Counted from the stretch's first letter, positions 18,502 to 27,395 are shown. The stretch is 64,000 nucleotides of DNA from Sphingomonas sp. (GCF_024508665.1 NZ_JANINP010000001.1:124001-188000), one strand, 5' to 3'. The notes: generated from the letters alone by a model not told the origin. A program made the numbers and translations.

Positions 18502-20382
18502 TTACGGCTTTGCGCCGAGCATCTTGTCGATCGCGGCGTCGATCGTCGGATGATATCCCGGACGTGCGGTCGCATAGACCTTGCGTGCGATCGGCATGCC
18601 CCAATCGCCCTGCGCCTTGAGCGCGGCATAGACCGGCAGGATCAGCAGGCCGCGGCCGACGCTGGGCAGGAATTGCGCGATCGACGGGATCGCCGGATCA
18701 TAGCGATTGCCGATCGCCAGCACGAGCCAGGCCGAGCGGATATAGGCGTTGTTGGATGCAGAGAGCCCCAGCGACCGGTCAAGCTCCGCCAGCCGCTGCG
18801 CGGATTGCTTGCGCGGCAGGCCGTTGAGGAAGCGCAGCCATTCCTGCGTCGACCAGTGCGACGCATCGATCGAGCCGATCGGCGCGCCGGCCGCGATTGA
18901 AGCCAGCGTCTGGTCGATCTTGGCGAGCGTCGCCGAGCGGACATGGACCGCATTGTCGGGCAATCCCGTACCGTACGCCCATTGGTCGAGTTGCAGCTTA
19001 GCTTCGAGCGCCTGATCGCCCTTGATCAGATTCGCGCGCAGGTCGGCGAGGAACCCTGCCGTGGTCTGCGGCTGGAAAGCGTGGCGATCGAAATAGGACC
19101 GCAGATACGCGTCCCAGCGTGCGCGCCCGACGGTATATTCGATCGTCCGCAGGAAGGTCGATCCCTTGGTGTAATCGAGCTCGCCATACACGCCTTCGGG
19201 ATCGCCATGCAGCCGCGTCGCCTTGGCATCGGGCGCCGCCTTTAGGTCGCGCTGGAGGTCGTCCCACGACAGATCGGCAAGCGTCGCGGCGCGCTCCTTG
19301 CCATAGAGCGCCTCATCGATCCGGTTCTCGAAATAGGTCGTGAACCCCTCGTTGAGCCACGAATCCGACCAAGTCGCGTTGGTGACCAGATTACCCGACC
19401 AGCTATGCGCCAGCTCGTGCGCGATGACATCGACGTTCGACTTGTCGCCGGTAATGATCGTCGGCGTGGCGAAAGTGAGCGTCGGGTTTTCCATCCCGCC
19501 GAACGGGAAGGAGGGGGGCAGCACCAGCACGTCGTAGCGGCCCCAGCGATATTTGCCGTACAGGCTTTCGGCGGCGGTCACCATCTTGCCGGTGTCGGAC
19601 AATTCCGCTGCATCCTTCGCCAGCACGCTCGGTTCGCTGTAAATCCCGGAGCGCGCATCGATAGCCTTGAAGCGCAAGTCGCCGACGGCGAGCGCGATCA
19701 GGTAAGGCGGGACATTATGGTCCATGCGGAAGCGATAGCTGTGCCAGCCGCGCGGGCCGGGAATCCCCCTGGGCGTCAGCCGCTCGGCGCTCATCGTCGC
19801 AACCAGATCGGATGGAACCGTGATCCTGGCCGTCCAGCTCTGGCGGATGCCGGGGCTGTCCTGGGTCGGGATCCAGCTGCGATTGTTGATGCTTTCGCCC
19901 TGGCTGTAGAGATAGGGCTTTGTCTTCCCCGCCGTCAGCGCCGGCGCCAGCCAGCCGAGCGCGCGCGCCTTGGGATCGGATCGATAGGTGATTACGATCC
20001 GCCGCGCGGCGCCGATCTGCACGGTCAGCGGCGCGCCTTTGTAATCGTCGCTCGTGCCGACCGACCATTTGAGCGGACGCCCGCGCGCATCGGTGATCCG
20101 CGAGATGACGAGATCCTTGTCGTCGAGCACGATCTCGCGCGCGCCCGGCCGGGCGAGGATGTCGAGCGTCGCGATGCCGCGCATGACATGCGCCTTGAAA
20201 TCCGCGGTCAGGTCGAGATCGACATGCGTGACGCGCGCAATCTCCGGCCGAGCATAGCTGAGCACATCCTTCGCGTCGGGGCTGGTCAGGATCGACGAGG
20301 GCGCGTCCGGCGCGGCGATTGCGGTGGGCACGATTGACGCAGACGCGATCAACAAGGCGGAAATGACAAAAGGACGGCGCAT
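18502..20382 (-). CDS. M1-family zinc metallopeptidase (leukotriene A4 hydrolase-like)
   Basis: This 626-residue protein has a signal peptide (cleavage near AIAAP), an N-terminal beta domain, the exopeptidase motif FGGMENPTLTF, the zinc site HELAHSW with the third ligand in NEGFTTYFE about 19 residues later, and a C-terminal alpha-helical domain typical of LTA4 hydrolases (IDASHWSTQEWLRFLNGLP). It is predicted to trim N-terminal residues from peptides in the periplasm or outside the cell. All catalytic elements (zinc ligands, GxMEN and the Glu general base) are present. The start ATG at 20382 yields the signal sequence. Confidence 0.93.
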   Translation of the reverse strand: MRRPFVISALLIASASIVPTAIAAPDAPSSILTSPDAKDVLSYARPEIARVTHVDLDLTADFKAHVMRGIATLDILARPGAREIVLDDKDLVISRITDARGRPLKWSVGTSDDYKGAPLTVQIGAARRIVITYRSDPKARALGWLAPALTAGKTKPYLYSQGESINNRSWIPTQDSPGIRQSWTARITVPSDLVATMSAERLTPRGIPGPRGWHSYRFRMDHNVPPYLIALAVGDLRFKAIDARSGIYSEPSVLAKDAAELSDTGKMVTAAESLYGKYRWGRYDVLVLPPSFPFGGMENPTLTFATPTIITGDKSNVDVIAHELAHSWSGNLVTNATWSDSWLNEGFTTYFENRIDEALYGKERAATLADLSWDDLQRDLKAAPDAKATRLHGDPEGVYGELDYTKGSTFLRTIEYTVGRARWDAYLRSYFDRHAFQPQTTAGFLADLRANLIKGDQALEAKLQLDQWAYGTGLPDNAVHVRSATLAKIDQTLASIAAGAPIGSIDASHWSTQEWLRFLNGLPRKQSAQRLAELDRSLGLSASNNAYIRSAWLVLAIGNRYDPAIPSIAQFLPSVGRGLLILPVYAALKAQGDWGMPIARKVYATARPGYHPTIDAAIDKMLGAKP

Positions 20383-20467
20383 CGCGGACTTCCCGGCATG
20401 GTGAACAGAGCCGCGCTCTCCACCAATCGCCCGTCGGTTACAAGGCGAGGCGTTCGCCAGCCTTCGT

Positions 20468-20704
20468 TCAACCCAAGGTCAGAAGCAGCCGTTCGCATGC
20501 GGATTGCGGAAGCCGCTCGGACAAAGCGCGTGCGCGGGACAGATGCAGCGCTCGGTGGGCCGCGTCGGGAAGCGTGACGGCGATGTCCCGCTCCCGCGCG
20601 ATCTCGCAGCGCAGGCGGCGTTCGCAATCGAAGACTAACGGCGTATCGCCGCGATCGAAGCCGGTCATGTCGAGCACAACGCGCCGATCGCAGATCGGAT
20701 GCAT
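20468..20704 (-). CDS. Hypothetical protein, 78 residues
   Basis: A frame of 78 residues starts 21 nt past the tRNA-Arg 3' end on the same strand. The product has a plausible beginning (HPICDRRVVLDMTGFD) and an amphipathic alanine/arginine-rich C-terminal half (HRALHLSRARALSERL). No family is recognised. It may be read from the tRNA transcript. The overlapping 92-residue frame (20349-20627) looks less protein-like because of its Arg/Pro excess. Confidence is modest because the region is GC-rich and shadows are common. Confidence 0.4.
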   Translation of the reverse strand: MHPICDRRVVLDMTGFDRGDTPLVFDCERRLRCEIARERDIAVTLPDAAHRALHLSRARALSERLPQSACERLLLTLG

Positions 20705-20724
20705 GCGGTGCGCGGATTGAAAAA

Positions 20725-20801
20725 TGGCGCGCCCGGCAGGACTCGAACCTGCAACTCCAAGCTTAGAAGGCTCGTGCTCTATCCAGTTGAACTACGGGCG
20801 C
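20725..20801 (-). tRNA. tRNA-Arg (anticodon TCT)
   Basis: The minus strand folds as a 77-nt cloverleaf: acceptor stem GCGCCCG/CGGGCGC, D-arm with AACTGGATAGAGC, anticodon loop CTTCTAA with TCT in the centre, T-arm GCAGG-TTCGAGT-CCTGC, and an encoded CCA end (20725-20727). It reads AGA codons (and AGG by wobble), which are rare in this GC-rich genome. No integrase or attachment-site duplication is visible next to it. Confidence 0.95.
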
Positions 20802-20889
20802 CCGAATCCGGACTAGGGCGTTTGCGCGCGACCGGCAACGCCCTCAACGCGGATTGCGGGCGAACGGAACCTTGATCATAATTACCAGC

Positions 20890-21633
20890 ATGACCGAGGG
20901 GGAATCGATCGCGCCGCGCGCCGTGACGGCCAATACCGTCCACCATTTTCGCTATTACGACTTCGTCATGGCGGCATTCGTCGCGATCCTGTTGCTGTCC
21001 AATGTGCTGGGCGCAGGCAAGGTTGCGCAGGTCTGGTTGCCGGGAGTCGGCTACTGGCCGTTCGGTGCCGGGATCCTGTTCTTTCCGATCTCCTATGTGA
21101 TCGGCGACGTCCTGACCGAGGTCTATGGTTATGCCCGCGCGCGCCGCGTGATCTGGGCGGGGTTTGGCGCGGTTTTGTTCATGGCGTTCATGAGCTGGGT
21201 AGTGGTGGCGCTGCCCCCGGCGCCCGATTGGACCAATCAGAAGGCGTACGAGACGATCTTCGGTCAGGTGCCGCGCATCGTGCTTGCCAGCTGTGCCGCC
21301 TTCTGGGCGGGCGAGTTCGTCAACTCCTTCGTGCTCGCCAAGATGAAGATCATGACGCGCGGCAAGCATCTCTGGACCCGGACGATCGGCTCGACCATCG
21401 CCGGGGAGGGGGTCGACAGCCTGATCTTCTATCCGCTCGCCTTTCTCGGTGCGGAAGGGTGGACGACGCACCTCGTCATCACCGTGCTGTTCACCCAGTG
21501 GTTCCTGAAGGTGGCGTGGGAAGTGCTGCTGACCCCGGTCACTTATATAGTCGTCGGCGCTCTGAAGAATGCCGAGGGCGTCGATGTGTTCGACGAAGGT
21601 ACCGACTTCTCGCCGTTCAAAGCGAAGGTCTAG
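20890..21633 (+). CDS. yhhQ: Queuosine precursor transporter (YhhQ family)
   Basis: This 247-residue integral membrane protein has about six helices, including YDFVMAAFVAILLLSNVLG, ILFFPISYVIGDVLTEVYGYARARRVIW and the acidic/basic loop after it, both hallmarks of the YhhQ/VUT-1 family. It imports the queuosine precursors preQ0 or preQ1 for tRNA modification. The ATG at 20890 was chosen. In-frame TTG codons at 20854 and 20872 are alternatives, and no start has a strong ribosome-binding site. A 64-residue membrane protein follows 4 nt after its stop, probably in the same transcript. Confidence 0.88.
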   Translation: MTEGESIAPRAVTANTVHHFRYYDFVMAAFVAILLLSNVLGAGKVAQVWLPGVGYWPFGAGILFFPISYVIGDVLTEVYGYARARRVIWAGFGAVLFMAFMSWVVVALPPAPDWTNQKAYETIFGQVPRIVLASCAAFWAGEFVNSFVLAKMKIMTRGKHLWTRTIGSTIAGEGVDSLIFYPLAFLGAEGWTTHLVITVLFTQWFLKVAWEVLLTPVTYIVVGALKNAEGVDVFDEGTDFSPFKAKV

Positions 21634-21637
21634 TCGT

Positions 21638-21832
21638 ATGACGACTGGCGACGAGCAACGACGCATTGGTGTGCCGCTCATGATCGGCCTGATCGCGATA
21701 CCGTTGGTATTCGGTTGGTTTCTATTACGGCCGGGCTATGCGAACAGCACTCGTATTGTAGTTCTTGTCTATGCCATGATGGGCGTCGCATTCGCCTTTT
21801 TCGGCGGACTGGGTAGCTCGGGCACTATGTAG
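21638..21832 (+). CDS. Small two-helix membrane protein
   Basis: This 64-residue product starts 4 nt after the transporter stop. It has a charged N-terminus (MTTGDEQRRIG) and two hydrophobic helices (VPLMIGLIAIPLVFGWFLL and VVLVYAMMGVAFAFFGGLG) joined by a short RPGYANSTR loop. No family is recognised. The tight coupling to yhhQ suggests it is an accessory subunit or simply co-expressed. The frame uses an ATG and the helical pattern is too regular to be a shadow. Confidence 0.7.
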   Translation: MTTGDEQRRIGVPLMIGLIAIPLVFGWFLLRPGYANSTRIVVLVYAMMGVAFAFFGGLGSSGTM

Positions 21833-21841
21833 CGTTAGCCC

Positions 21842-22510
21842 TCAGGCCGAGACCAGCTCCATCAGCCCCTCGAACAGCCGGCGGCCGTCGTCGCCGCCAT
21901 GCGCGGCTTCGATCTTGCGCTCGGGGTGGGGCATCAGGCCGAGCACGTTGCCCGCGGCGTTGAGCACGCCGGCGATGTGGCGCGCCGATCCGTTGACATT
22001 GCCGGTGTAGCGGAAGGCGACGCGGCCTTCGCCTTCGAGCCGGTCGAGCGTCTCGGCATCGGCGGTGTAATTGCCGTCATGATGCGCGACCGGGATCAGG
22101 ATCGTCTCGCCCGCGGCATAGCGGCTGGTGAAGGCGCTTTGCGCATTCTCGACCGACAATTCGACGTCGCGACACACGAAATTGAGGCCGGAATTGCGCA
22201 TCAGCGCGCCAGGCAGCAGCCCAGCTTCGGTCAGCACCTGAAAGCCGTTGCACACGCCCAGCACCGGCACGCCGCGTTCGGCGGCGTCGACCACCGCGCG
22301 CATCACCGGAGACCGCGCTGCCATCGCGCCCGAGCGCAGATAGTCGCCATAGGAAAACCCGCCGGGCAGGGCGATCAGGTCGGTGTTCGCGGGGAGCTCG
22401 CTTTCGGCATGCCAGACCATGTTGGGCTTGCGCCCCATGATCGACTCGATTGCCACCGCGAGGTCGCGATCGCAATTGGAGCCGGGGAAAACGACGACCG
22501 CCGCAGTCAC
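21842..22510 (-). CDS. purQ: Phosphoribosylformylglycinamidine synthase, glutaminase subunit PurQ
   Basis: This 222-residue class I glutamine amidotransferase supplies ammonia for the fourth step of purine synthesis. Visible are [14 protein letters not shown], the nucleophile region [15 protein letters not shown] (Cys near residue 87), and the His/Glu dyad in [11 protein letters not shown]. It needs PurS, whose gene overlaps its start by 4 nt (TGA stop within GTGA), implying translational coupling and a 1:1-type complex with PurL. The GTG at 22510 is chosen for that reason over an upstream ATG within purS. Confidence 0.96.
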   Translation of the reverse strand: MTAAVVVFPGSNCDRDLAVAIESIMGRKPNMVWHAESELPANTDLIALPGGFSYGDYLRSGAMAARSPVMRAVVDAAERGVPVLGVCNGFQVLTEAGLLPGALMRNSGLNFVCRDVELSVENAQSAFTSRYAAGETILIPVAHHDGNYTADAETLDRLEGEGRVAFRYTGNVNGSARHIAGVLNAAGNVLGLMPHPERKIEAAHGGDDGRRLFEGLMELVSA

Positions 22511-22734
22511 CGTTCGATCCTGTAATTCTCGATCACCGTGTTCGCGATCAGCTTGCGGCACATGCCGTCGAGCTCTTCGTCGGTCACCGAGTCGGCGACA
22601 TCGAGCTCGATCACCTTGCCGGCGCGGACGTCGTTGATGCCGCCAAATCCCAAGCTCTCGAGTGACTTGTGGATCGCCTTGCCTTGCGGGTCGAGCACTC
22701 CCGGCTTGAGGGTGACGACGATGCGAACCTTCAT
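22507..22734 (-). CDS. purS: Phosphoribosylformylglycinamidine synthase subunit PurS
   Basis: This 75-residue small subunit bridges PurQ and PurL. Family pattern: [20 protein letters not shown], then [18 protein letters not shown] and a C-terminal helix ending VIENYRIER. It begins at ATG 22734; the 22-residue upstream extension has no family match. purS leads purQ with a 4-nt overlap. purC lies about 450 nt upstream on the same strand, separated by a hairpin and a small opposite-strand gene, so purC-purS-purQ may not be one transcript. Confidence 0.96.
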   Translation of the reverse strand: MKVRIVVTLKPGVLDPQGKAIHKSLESLGFGGINDVRAGKVIELDVADSVTDEELDGMCRKLIANTVIENYRIER

Positions 22735-22891
22735 GGAGCGGCGCTTTCCTGGCTGAAACGGAGTCGGCGCCCCTATGGCCGCGCCCGCGGTTCGCCGCAA
22801 GTTTTACGCTTCGTTTACCCGCGAAGCGCAGCGTTTCGTCCGGTGCGCGACTCGCTGGGGTGTCGCGCTCGCCTGATTAGGGGGTTCGGAC

Positions 22892-23041
22892 ATGGCCGGA
22901 CTGGCAATGGTGATGTTCATTGCGCTGTTCACTTTCGGTGGACAGTATTTCGGCTGGACCGACCCCGGCGGGTGGATTCAGCTGTCGCTGGTGTCGTCAT
23001 TTATCTTCGGAATCATCTGCGGATTCCGGGTCAAGGATTAA
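22892..23041 (+). CDS. Very small (49-residue) membrane protein
   Basis: An ATG at 22892, with GGGGTTCGGAC just upstream, opens a 49-codon frame ending TAA at 23041. The product has two hydrophobic segments (GLAMVMFIALFTFGGQYFG and LSLVSSFIFGIICGF) separated by a DPGGW turn and ends in RVKD. The composition is a clean two-helix membrane protein. It sits alone on the plus strand between purS and purC, followed by a large hairpin. No function can be assigned. Confidence 0.65.
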   Translation: MAGLAMVMFIALFTFGGQYFGWTDPGGWIQLSLVSSFIFGIICGFRVKD

Positions 23042-23074
23042 GTTTTCTTCGTTTCAGCCGAGCTGAAACGGTTG

Positions 23075-23154
23075 CGGCACCGGCCCGCTCCCCCACCCGG
23101 CCGCCCATAGGATATGCTAATTGGGCGGCCGGGTGGGGGAGCGGGCCGGTGCCG
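23075..23154. terminator. 33-bp perfect hairpin between convergent genes
   Basis: Arms 23075-23107 and 23122-23154 are exact inverted copies (33 of 33) around a 14-nt AT-rich loop. It lies between the 49-residue protein gene (plus) and purC (minus), where a bidirectional terminator would sit, but it is far longer and GC-richer than normal and lacks a U tract. A smaller hairpin (GTTTCAG-CCGAG-CTGAAAC, 23051-23069) precedes it and may be the actual terminator of the plus-strand gene. Confidence 0.7.
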
Positions 23155-23179
23155 ACCAGCGAAGCTGCAAAGAAAGCGC

Positions 23180-23959
23180 TTATTTGCCCCGGTTCTGGCG
23201 ATGCGTTTCTAGGTCGAGCACCGCGCCGTCGGCGCCTTCGGGCAACAGACCCAGCCGCCGCGCGACTTCCTGATAGGCCTCGACTTCGCCGCCCAGGTCG
23301 CGGCGGAACCGGTCCTTGTCGAGTTTCTCGTTGGTCGCGATGTCCCACAACCGGCAACCGTCTGGACTGATCTCGTCCGCCAGGATGATGCGGCTGTAGT
23401 CATTGTCCCAGATCCGCCCGAATTCGAGTTTGAAGTCGACCAGGCGGATGCCGATCGCCGCGAACAAACCACATAGGAAGTCATTGGTGCGGATCGCCAG
23501 GTCGGCGATGTCGTGCATCTCTTCCTGGCTTGCCCAGCCGAACGCCGCAATGTGCTCGTCGGTGATCATCGGATCGCCGAGCGCGTCGTCCTTGTAATAA
23601 TATTCGATGATGGTGCGGGGTAGCTGGACGCCTTCCTCGATCCCCAGCCGCTTCGACAGCGACCCGGCGGCGACATTGCGCACGACCACCTCGATCGGCA
23701 CGATCTCGACCTGGCGGATCAACTGCTCGCGCATGTTGAGGCGGCGGATGAAGTGCGTCGGTACCCCGATCATCCCGAGCAAGGTGAAGATATGCTCGGA
23801 AATCCGGTTGTTGAGTACGCCCTTGCCGCTGATCGTGCCTTTTTTCTGCGCGTTGAACGCGGTCGCGTCGTCCTTGAAATACTGGATCAGCGTGCCTGGT
23901 TCGGGACCCTCGTAGAGGATCTTCGCTTTGCCTTCGTAGATCTGGCGGCGGCGTGCCAT
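23180..23959 (-). CDS. purC: Phosphoribosylaminoimidazole-succinocarboxamide synthase
   Basis: This 259-residue SAICAR synthetase performs the ATP-dependent joining of CAIR and aspartate in purine synthesis. Signatures are [34 protein letters not shown], the first PurC motif [20 protein letters not shown], and the second [10 protein letters not shown] followed by [14 protein letters not shown]. The ATG at 23959 gives the standard N-terminus; the longer open frame adds 23 unrelated residues. Length matches the bacterial family. Confidence 0.97.
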   Translation of the reverse strand: MARRRQIYEGKAKILYEGPEPGTLIQYFKDDATAFNAQKKGTISGKGVLNNRISEHIFTLLGMIGVPTHFIRRLNMREQLIRQVEIVPIEVVVRNVAAGSLSKRLGIEEGVQLPRTIIEYYYKDDALGDPMITDEHIAAFGWASQEEMHDIADLAIRTNDFLCGLFAAIGIRLVDFKLEFGRIWDNDYSRIILADEISPDGCRLWDIATNEKLDKDRFRRDLGGEVEAYQEVARRLGLLPEGADGAVLDLETHRQNRGK

Positions 23960-24060
23960 CGTCGGCGCATACCTTTGCAAAAATGAGCGCCCCGGCAACG
24001 CGGAATGGCGCGCCGGGGCGGGGAGCAATGGCCTATACCGGAACGGCTGCTCCGGCGCAA

Positions 24061-24972
24061 TCAGGCCTCGCCCGGCGGAACGGCGCGGCGCGGACGGAAG
24101 CGGCGCCAGAGCAGGAAGCCGATCAGCAGGATCACGCCCGGCGGAGCCAGTGCCGCGAGCGCGGTCAGCACGACGCCAAGCGTTATCTGTGCCGAATCGA
24201 GGAAGACGTTGCCCGCACTGGTGATCGGTGCGCTGCCGTCAAATCCGCGGACCGCCGCGCCCGATTCGTAGCGGAAGCTGACCGGCGTGGTGGCGAGCGA
24301 CTCCTGCTGATTTCCGGTCTCGTTTTTCACCTGCTGCAATTGGTCGACGATCGTGGCGCGCTGGCGCTGCAATTCGCTGCGCTCGGCGGATTTGAGATCG
24401 CTGCGCGCGAGTTGGCGCTCGAGGCGCTGCACTTCGGCCTCGGCCTGCTGGCGTTGCACGTCGAGAGTCTTGATCGCCGCGGCGGCGTCGGTCCCGGTGA
24501 TTTCGGCATCGACCAGTTTGCCGTCCGCCTTGACGATCGCGTCGATGCCTATTTTGCCGAAAGCGCGGGCGAGCGCCGGGTCGAGCTTGAACCGAATCTC
24601 ACCGACGATGTTGTTCTCGCCGATCAATCGGTAGAGCATGCCGGTGATGCGGCAATGTTGCGGTCCGAGCTTCTCGCACGCCGAGGCATGCGCTTCCTGC
24701 GCGTCCTTGACGTTCTGCGCGGGCAGCCGGAACGCATAGCTGTAGGCGAACGCGACGCCGGGCGTGGCCGTCACATTCACCCCGGGAGCGACGTCGTTGG
24801 TTGGCGCAATGGCCAGCGATGGCGGTGCGCGCCCGGCAGACGAGCTGTCTGCAACCGTCGTGGCATTGGATGCCGTTGAATAGCGATCCGGTTGATAGGG
24901 TTGGTCGTTTTGCGACTGGCTACATCCCGCCAGCACAGTCAGGCACGTCGTCGTCAGGAACACGTATCGCAT
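24061..24972 (-). CDS. DUF4349-type lipoprotein with coiled coil and C-terminal membrane helix
   Basis: This 303-residue protein starts with a lipoprotein signal ([17 protein letters not shown], lipobox LAGC). A linker of about 45 residues precedes a DUF4349-like domain ([15 protein letters not shown], then [20 protein letters not shown]), a charged coiled coil ([21 protein letters not shown]), a beta segment and a hydrophobic helix ([19 protein letters not shown]) ending in a basic tail. The layout fits an envelope protein tethered at both ends. The function of DUF4349 is unknown. GGGAGAGAATGCG precedes the ATG. Confidence 0.82.
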   Translation of the reverse strand: MRYVFLTTTCLTVLAGCSQSQNDQPYQPDRYSTASNATTVADSSSAGRAPPSLAIAPTNDVAPGVNVTATPGVAFAYSYAFRLPAQNVKDAQEAHASACEKLGPQHCRITGMLYRLIGENNIVGEIRFKLDPALARAFGKIGIDAIVKADGKLVDAEITGTDAAAAIKTLDVQRQQAEAEVQRLERQLARSDLKSAERSELQRQRATIVDQLQQVKNETGNQQESLATTPVSFRYESGAAVRGFDGSAPITSAGNVFLDSAQITLGVVLTALAALAPPGVILLIGFLLWRRFRPRRAVPPGEA

Positions 24973-25171
24973 CGCATTCTCTCCCGTCTCTCCCCTGTCG
25001 CAATACAACATCTCATTGATGGGATATTGCGTCAAGGCGAGTGTTTTTGGCGATAAGGCGTGCGACAATGCTCGGGCCACGACCAGTTCTTCAGCGGGTG
25101 TGGCGGTATTTGCGTGAGTGATGACAGGTGCCTGCCGGCGTGGGCTACCTATCGTGGCATTTAATTGGCCG

Positions 25172-25522
25172 TTAGCGTGTCTTCACCGTTGTGGCCGCCA
25201 ATTGGACGTCCGTTTTGTGGCTCGTGCCCGCGTCGGTGGCGGCGATCAGCACGTTGCGCTGACGCCGGACGCTGGCGGTGGCGATCGACCGGCAGCGATC
25301 GGTCGGGAGGATGCCGGTACGCGGCGCGGCGTCAGAGGCGGCGCATACCTGATCGATCGCCACGCGCAGGCGGTGATCGAGCGTCCGTCGGCCGGCTGCG
25401 GTCGAGAGATCGAGGTCGGCGGTCGTGACGCGGGCGGTCGGGGGAACCGGCTTGTCGCCGGCAAAGGCTGGTAGTGCGGCGACCAGCAGCGCGGGCATCA
25501 TGAAGGGCTTCAACATCGTCAT
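25172..25522 (-). CDS. UrcA family secreted protein
   Basis: This 116-residue product has a signal peptide (LKPFMMPALLVAALPAFAG) followed by the UrcA core: VTTADLDLSTAAGRRTLDHRL, then IDQVCAASD and a second cysteine in TDRCRSIA. UrcA proteins are small periplasmic proteins common in sphingomonads and Caulobacter; their role is unknown. A strong ribosome-binding site (CAGGAGA) precedes the ATG at 25522. It is divergent from a LysR-type regulator and may be that regulator's target. Confidence 0.82.
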   Translation of the reverse strand: MTMLKPFMMPALLVAALPAFAGDKPVPPTARVTTADLDLSTAAGRRTLDHRLRVAIDQVCAASDAAPRTGILPTDRCRSIATASVRRQRNVLIAATDAGTSHKTDVQLAATTVKTR

Positions 25523-25606
25523 TCTCCTGTCCATCGCCGGGGCGTGGCGACGAAGCGGATATGGCGCGAGCGCCGTCGGAGCTCCAATCGAACGTTGAGA
25601 ACGAGC

Positions 25607-25623
25607 CATAAATCTGCTTTATG
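25607..25623 (+). promoter_or_regulatory. LysR-type box (T-N11-A dyad) overlapping the regulator's start codon
   Basis: The dyad CATAAA-TCTGC-TTTATG is a perfect 6-bp inverted repeat with a 5-nt spacer. It contains the T-N11-A signature (T 25609, A 25621) of LysR-family binding sites. It overlaps the ATG of the downstream lysR gene, a position suited to autorepression. The assignment rests on architecture only. Confidence 0.5.
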
Positions 25624-26553
25624 TCTGAGATGGTCTCTATTCCTCCCCTCGGCGCAGTGCGGGTGTTCGAAGCCGCGGCGCGGCTCGGCAATTTCACGCG
25701 GGCTGCCGAAGAGCTGGGCACGACCCAGGCGGCGGTGAGCTATCAGATCAAGGTGATCGAGGAGCGGGTCGGCGCGCCCCTGTTCGCGCGCAAGGGGCGT
25801 GGGGTCGCACTGACCGAACTCGGCCAAGCGATCGCGCCGCAAGTGACCAGCGCGTTCGAGAAGCTCGACGAGGCGTTTCGCGCCGCGCGCAGCGAAAACG
25901 AGACGATGCTGACGGTCAGCGCGCCGTCGACCTTCGCGACCAACTGGTTGTCGTCGCGCATCGGCGAATTCCAGCTCGCGCGGCCCGATCTGGCGGTGCG
26001 GCTGCGCGTGTCGGACGCGCTGACCGAGTTCGATCGCGGCGAGATCGATGTCGCGATCCGCGGCGCGCCCGCGCCATGGCCGGGGTTGGAAGCAGACTTC
26101 CTGATGCGGATGCCGTTCACGCCGCTCGCCAGCCCGATGCTTCTCGCGGCGCATCCGCTGGTCGAAACGATCGACGACTTGCTGGCGCTGCCTCGGCTGT
26201 CGCCGGGGGACGGTTGGTGGCGGCTATGGCTTGAAAGCGTGTTGGGCGATCGACCGGGCGAGCCGCCGCCGAGCGTCCAACTCGAATCGCAAGTGCTGCA
26301 GGGTCAGGCCGCGATAGCGGGGCACGGCGTCGCGGTGCTGAGCCCGCCCATGTGGCAGCTGGCGATCGACACAGGCCAATTGGTCCAACCGATCAAACGC
26401 GTCGCCTATTGGCGCAACAGTTTCTGGCTAGTCTATCCGGCGCATCGCAAGCGGCAGCGCAAGGTCGCCGCGTTTCGTACGTGGCTGCTTGCGGAAGTCG
26501 CGGCGTCGCTCCACGACGATCCGTTCGAGGCGTTGGTTCGCCCGCCGATCTAG
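25621..26553 (+). CDS. LysR-family transcriptional regulator (GcvA-like)
   Basis: This 310-residue regulator has an N-terminal winged helix-turn-helix (VFEAAARLGNFTRAAEELGTTQAAVSYQIK, residues 14-44, given in part) and a type-2 periplasmic-binding effector domain (LTVSAPSTFATNWLSSRIGEF onward). The GNFTRAA and QAAVSYQIK pattern is that of the GcvA subgroup. It is divergent from the UrcA gene and shares a 98-bp control region with it. Its 3' end overlaps the convergent hydrolase gene by 4 nt. A second, clearly related regulator is encoded at 27844. Its effector is unknown. Confidence 0.92.
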   Translation: MSEMVSIPPLGAVRVFEAAARLGNFTRAAEELGTTQAAVSYQIKVIEERVGAPLFARKGRGVALTELGQAIAPQVTSAFEKLDEAFRAARSENETMLTVSAPSTFATNWLSSRIGEFQLARPDLAVRLRVSDALTEFDRGEIDVAIRGAPAPWPGLEADFLMRMPFTPLASPMLLAAHPLVETIDDLLALPRLSPGDGWWRLWLESVLGDRPGEPPPSVQLESQVLQGQAAIAGHGVAVLSPPMWQLAIDTGQLVQPIKRVAYWRNSFWLVYPAHRKRQRKVAAFRTWLLAEVAASLHDDPFEALVRPPI

Positions 26554-27395
26554 CGAGCGTTCGCAGTGAAGGCCTCGGCGATCAACCGCTTCGTGACCAT
26601 CCAGGCCTCAGTGCCGGGCGTCACCAGTTCGACATGGCCGGTATCCGCCACTGTGTGCAGGACAGCTTCCGTACCGGCCTTCTCGGCATAATCGGTCGCC
26701 AGCCGAAAGGGGACGATGCGGTCCTCACGCCCGTTGACCAGATCGTGGGGCACACCGATCGGCAGAAGCGGTGGGATCGAGGTATCGGCATAGACGTCGC
26801 GCCCGTCGCTGCCTGGTACGCCGACCAGGTCGCGGACGACGTCGATGCCGCAGCCATTGTCGGGGCTCGTCGCCACCGCCTCGAGGTCGGGAAGCGCGCC
26901 GCAGGCGACGACATGCGCGATCGCCAACGGGGTCGCGCACCACAGCGGACTGTCCGACGGCAGCCGTCGCCGGCCCGCCAGCCATAAAGCGAGATGGCCG
27001 CCCGCCGAATGGCCGGTGGCGACGATGCGGCGCAGATCGAGTCCGTATTTGGGAGCATAGCCGCGCAGCGCGTCGGCCGCTGCCGCGGCGTCGCGAAAGG
27101 TGCCGGGATAGCCGCCGCCCGGGCGGTCGACGCCGCGATAGTCGATGTTCCATACCGCAAAGCCATCGCGGCGCAGCTCCTCCGCCACCCAGTTCATCAG
27201 TGTGCGATCGGCGATGCTCGTCGTCCAGCACCCGCCATGGACCATCAACACGACGGGGAAGGGGCCGGCGCCATCCGGCAGCCAGAGATCGACGCGTTGC
27301 CAGGGATCGTCGCCATAAGCGATCGCCGCCTGCGGCTCCGGGCGGGTACGCGCGGTCAGGTCTGCCCAGGTTAGTGGCTCGAAATCGTCGCTCAT
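26550..27395 (-). CDS. Alpha/beta hydrolase (BD-FAE / HSL-like esterase)
   Basis: This 281-residue cytoplasmic hydrolase shows the oxyanion-hole motif MVHGGCWTT (about residue 52), the NIDYRGVDRPGGGYPGTFRDA segment typical of this esterase group, the nucleophile GHSAGGHLALWLAG (Ser about residue 129), the acid in VNGREDRIVPF and the histidine in ADTGHVELV. It probably hydrolyses small esters or amides. Kynurenine formamidase belongs to the same superfamily and is an alternative. It has no operon partner and overlaps the LysR gene tail by 4 nt. Confidence 0.87.
   Translation of the reverse strand: MSDDFEPLTWADLTARTRPEPQAAIAYGDDPWQRVDLWLPDGAGPFPVVLMVHGGCWTTSIADRTLMNWVAEELRRDGFAVWNIDYRGVDRPGGGYPGTFRDAAAAADALRGYAPKYGLDLRRIVATGHSAGGHLALWLAGRRRLPSDSPLWCATPLAIAHVVACGALPDLEAVATSPDNGCGIDVVRDLVGVPGSDGRDVYADTSIPPLLPIGVPHDLVNGREDRIVPFRLATDYAEKAGTEAVLHTVADTGHVELVTPGTEAWMVTKRLIAEAFTANAR

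Noticed and set aside
20725..20801. Integration site at tRNA-Arg
   Set aside because: No integrase, no duplicated 3' end of the tRNA and no foreign island is seen beside it.
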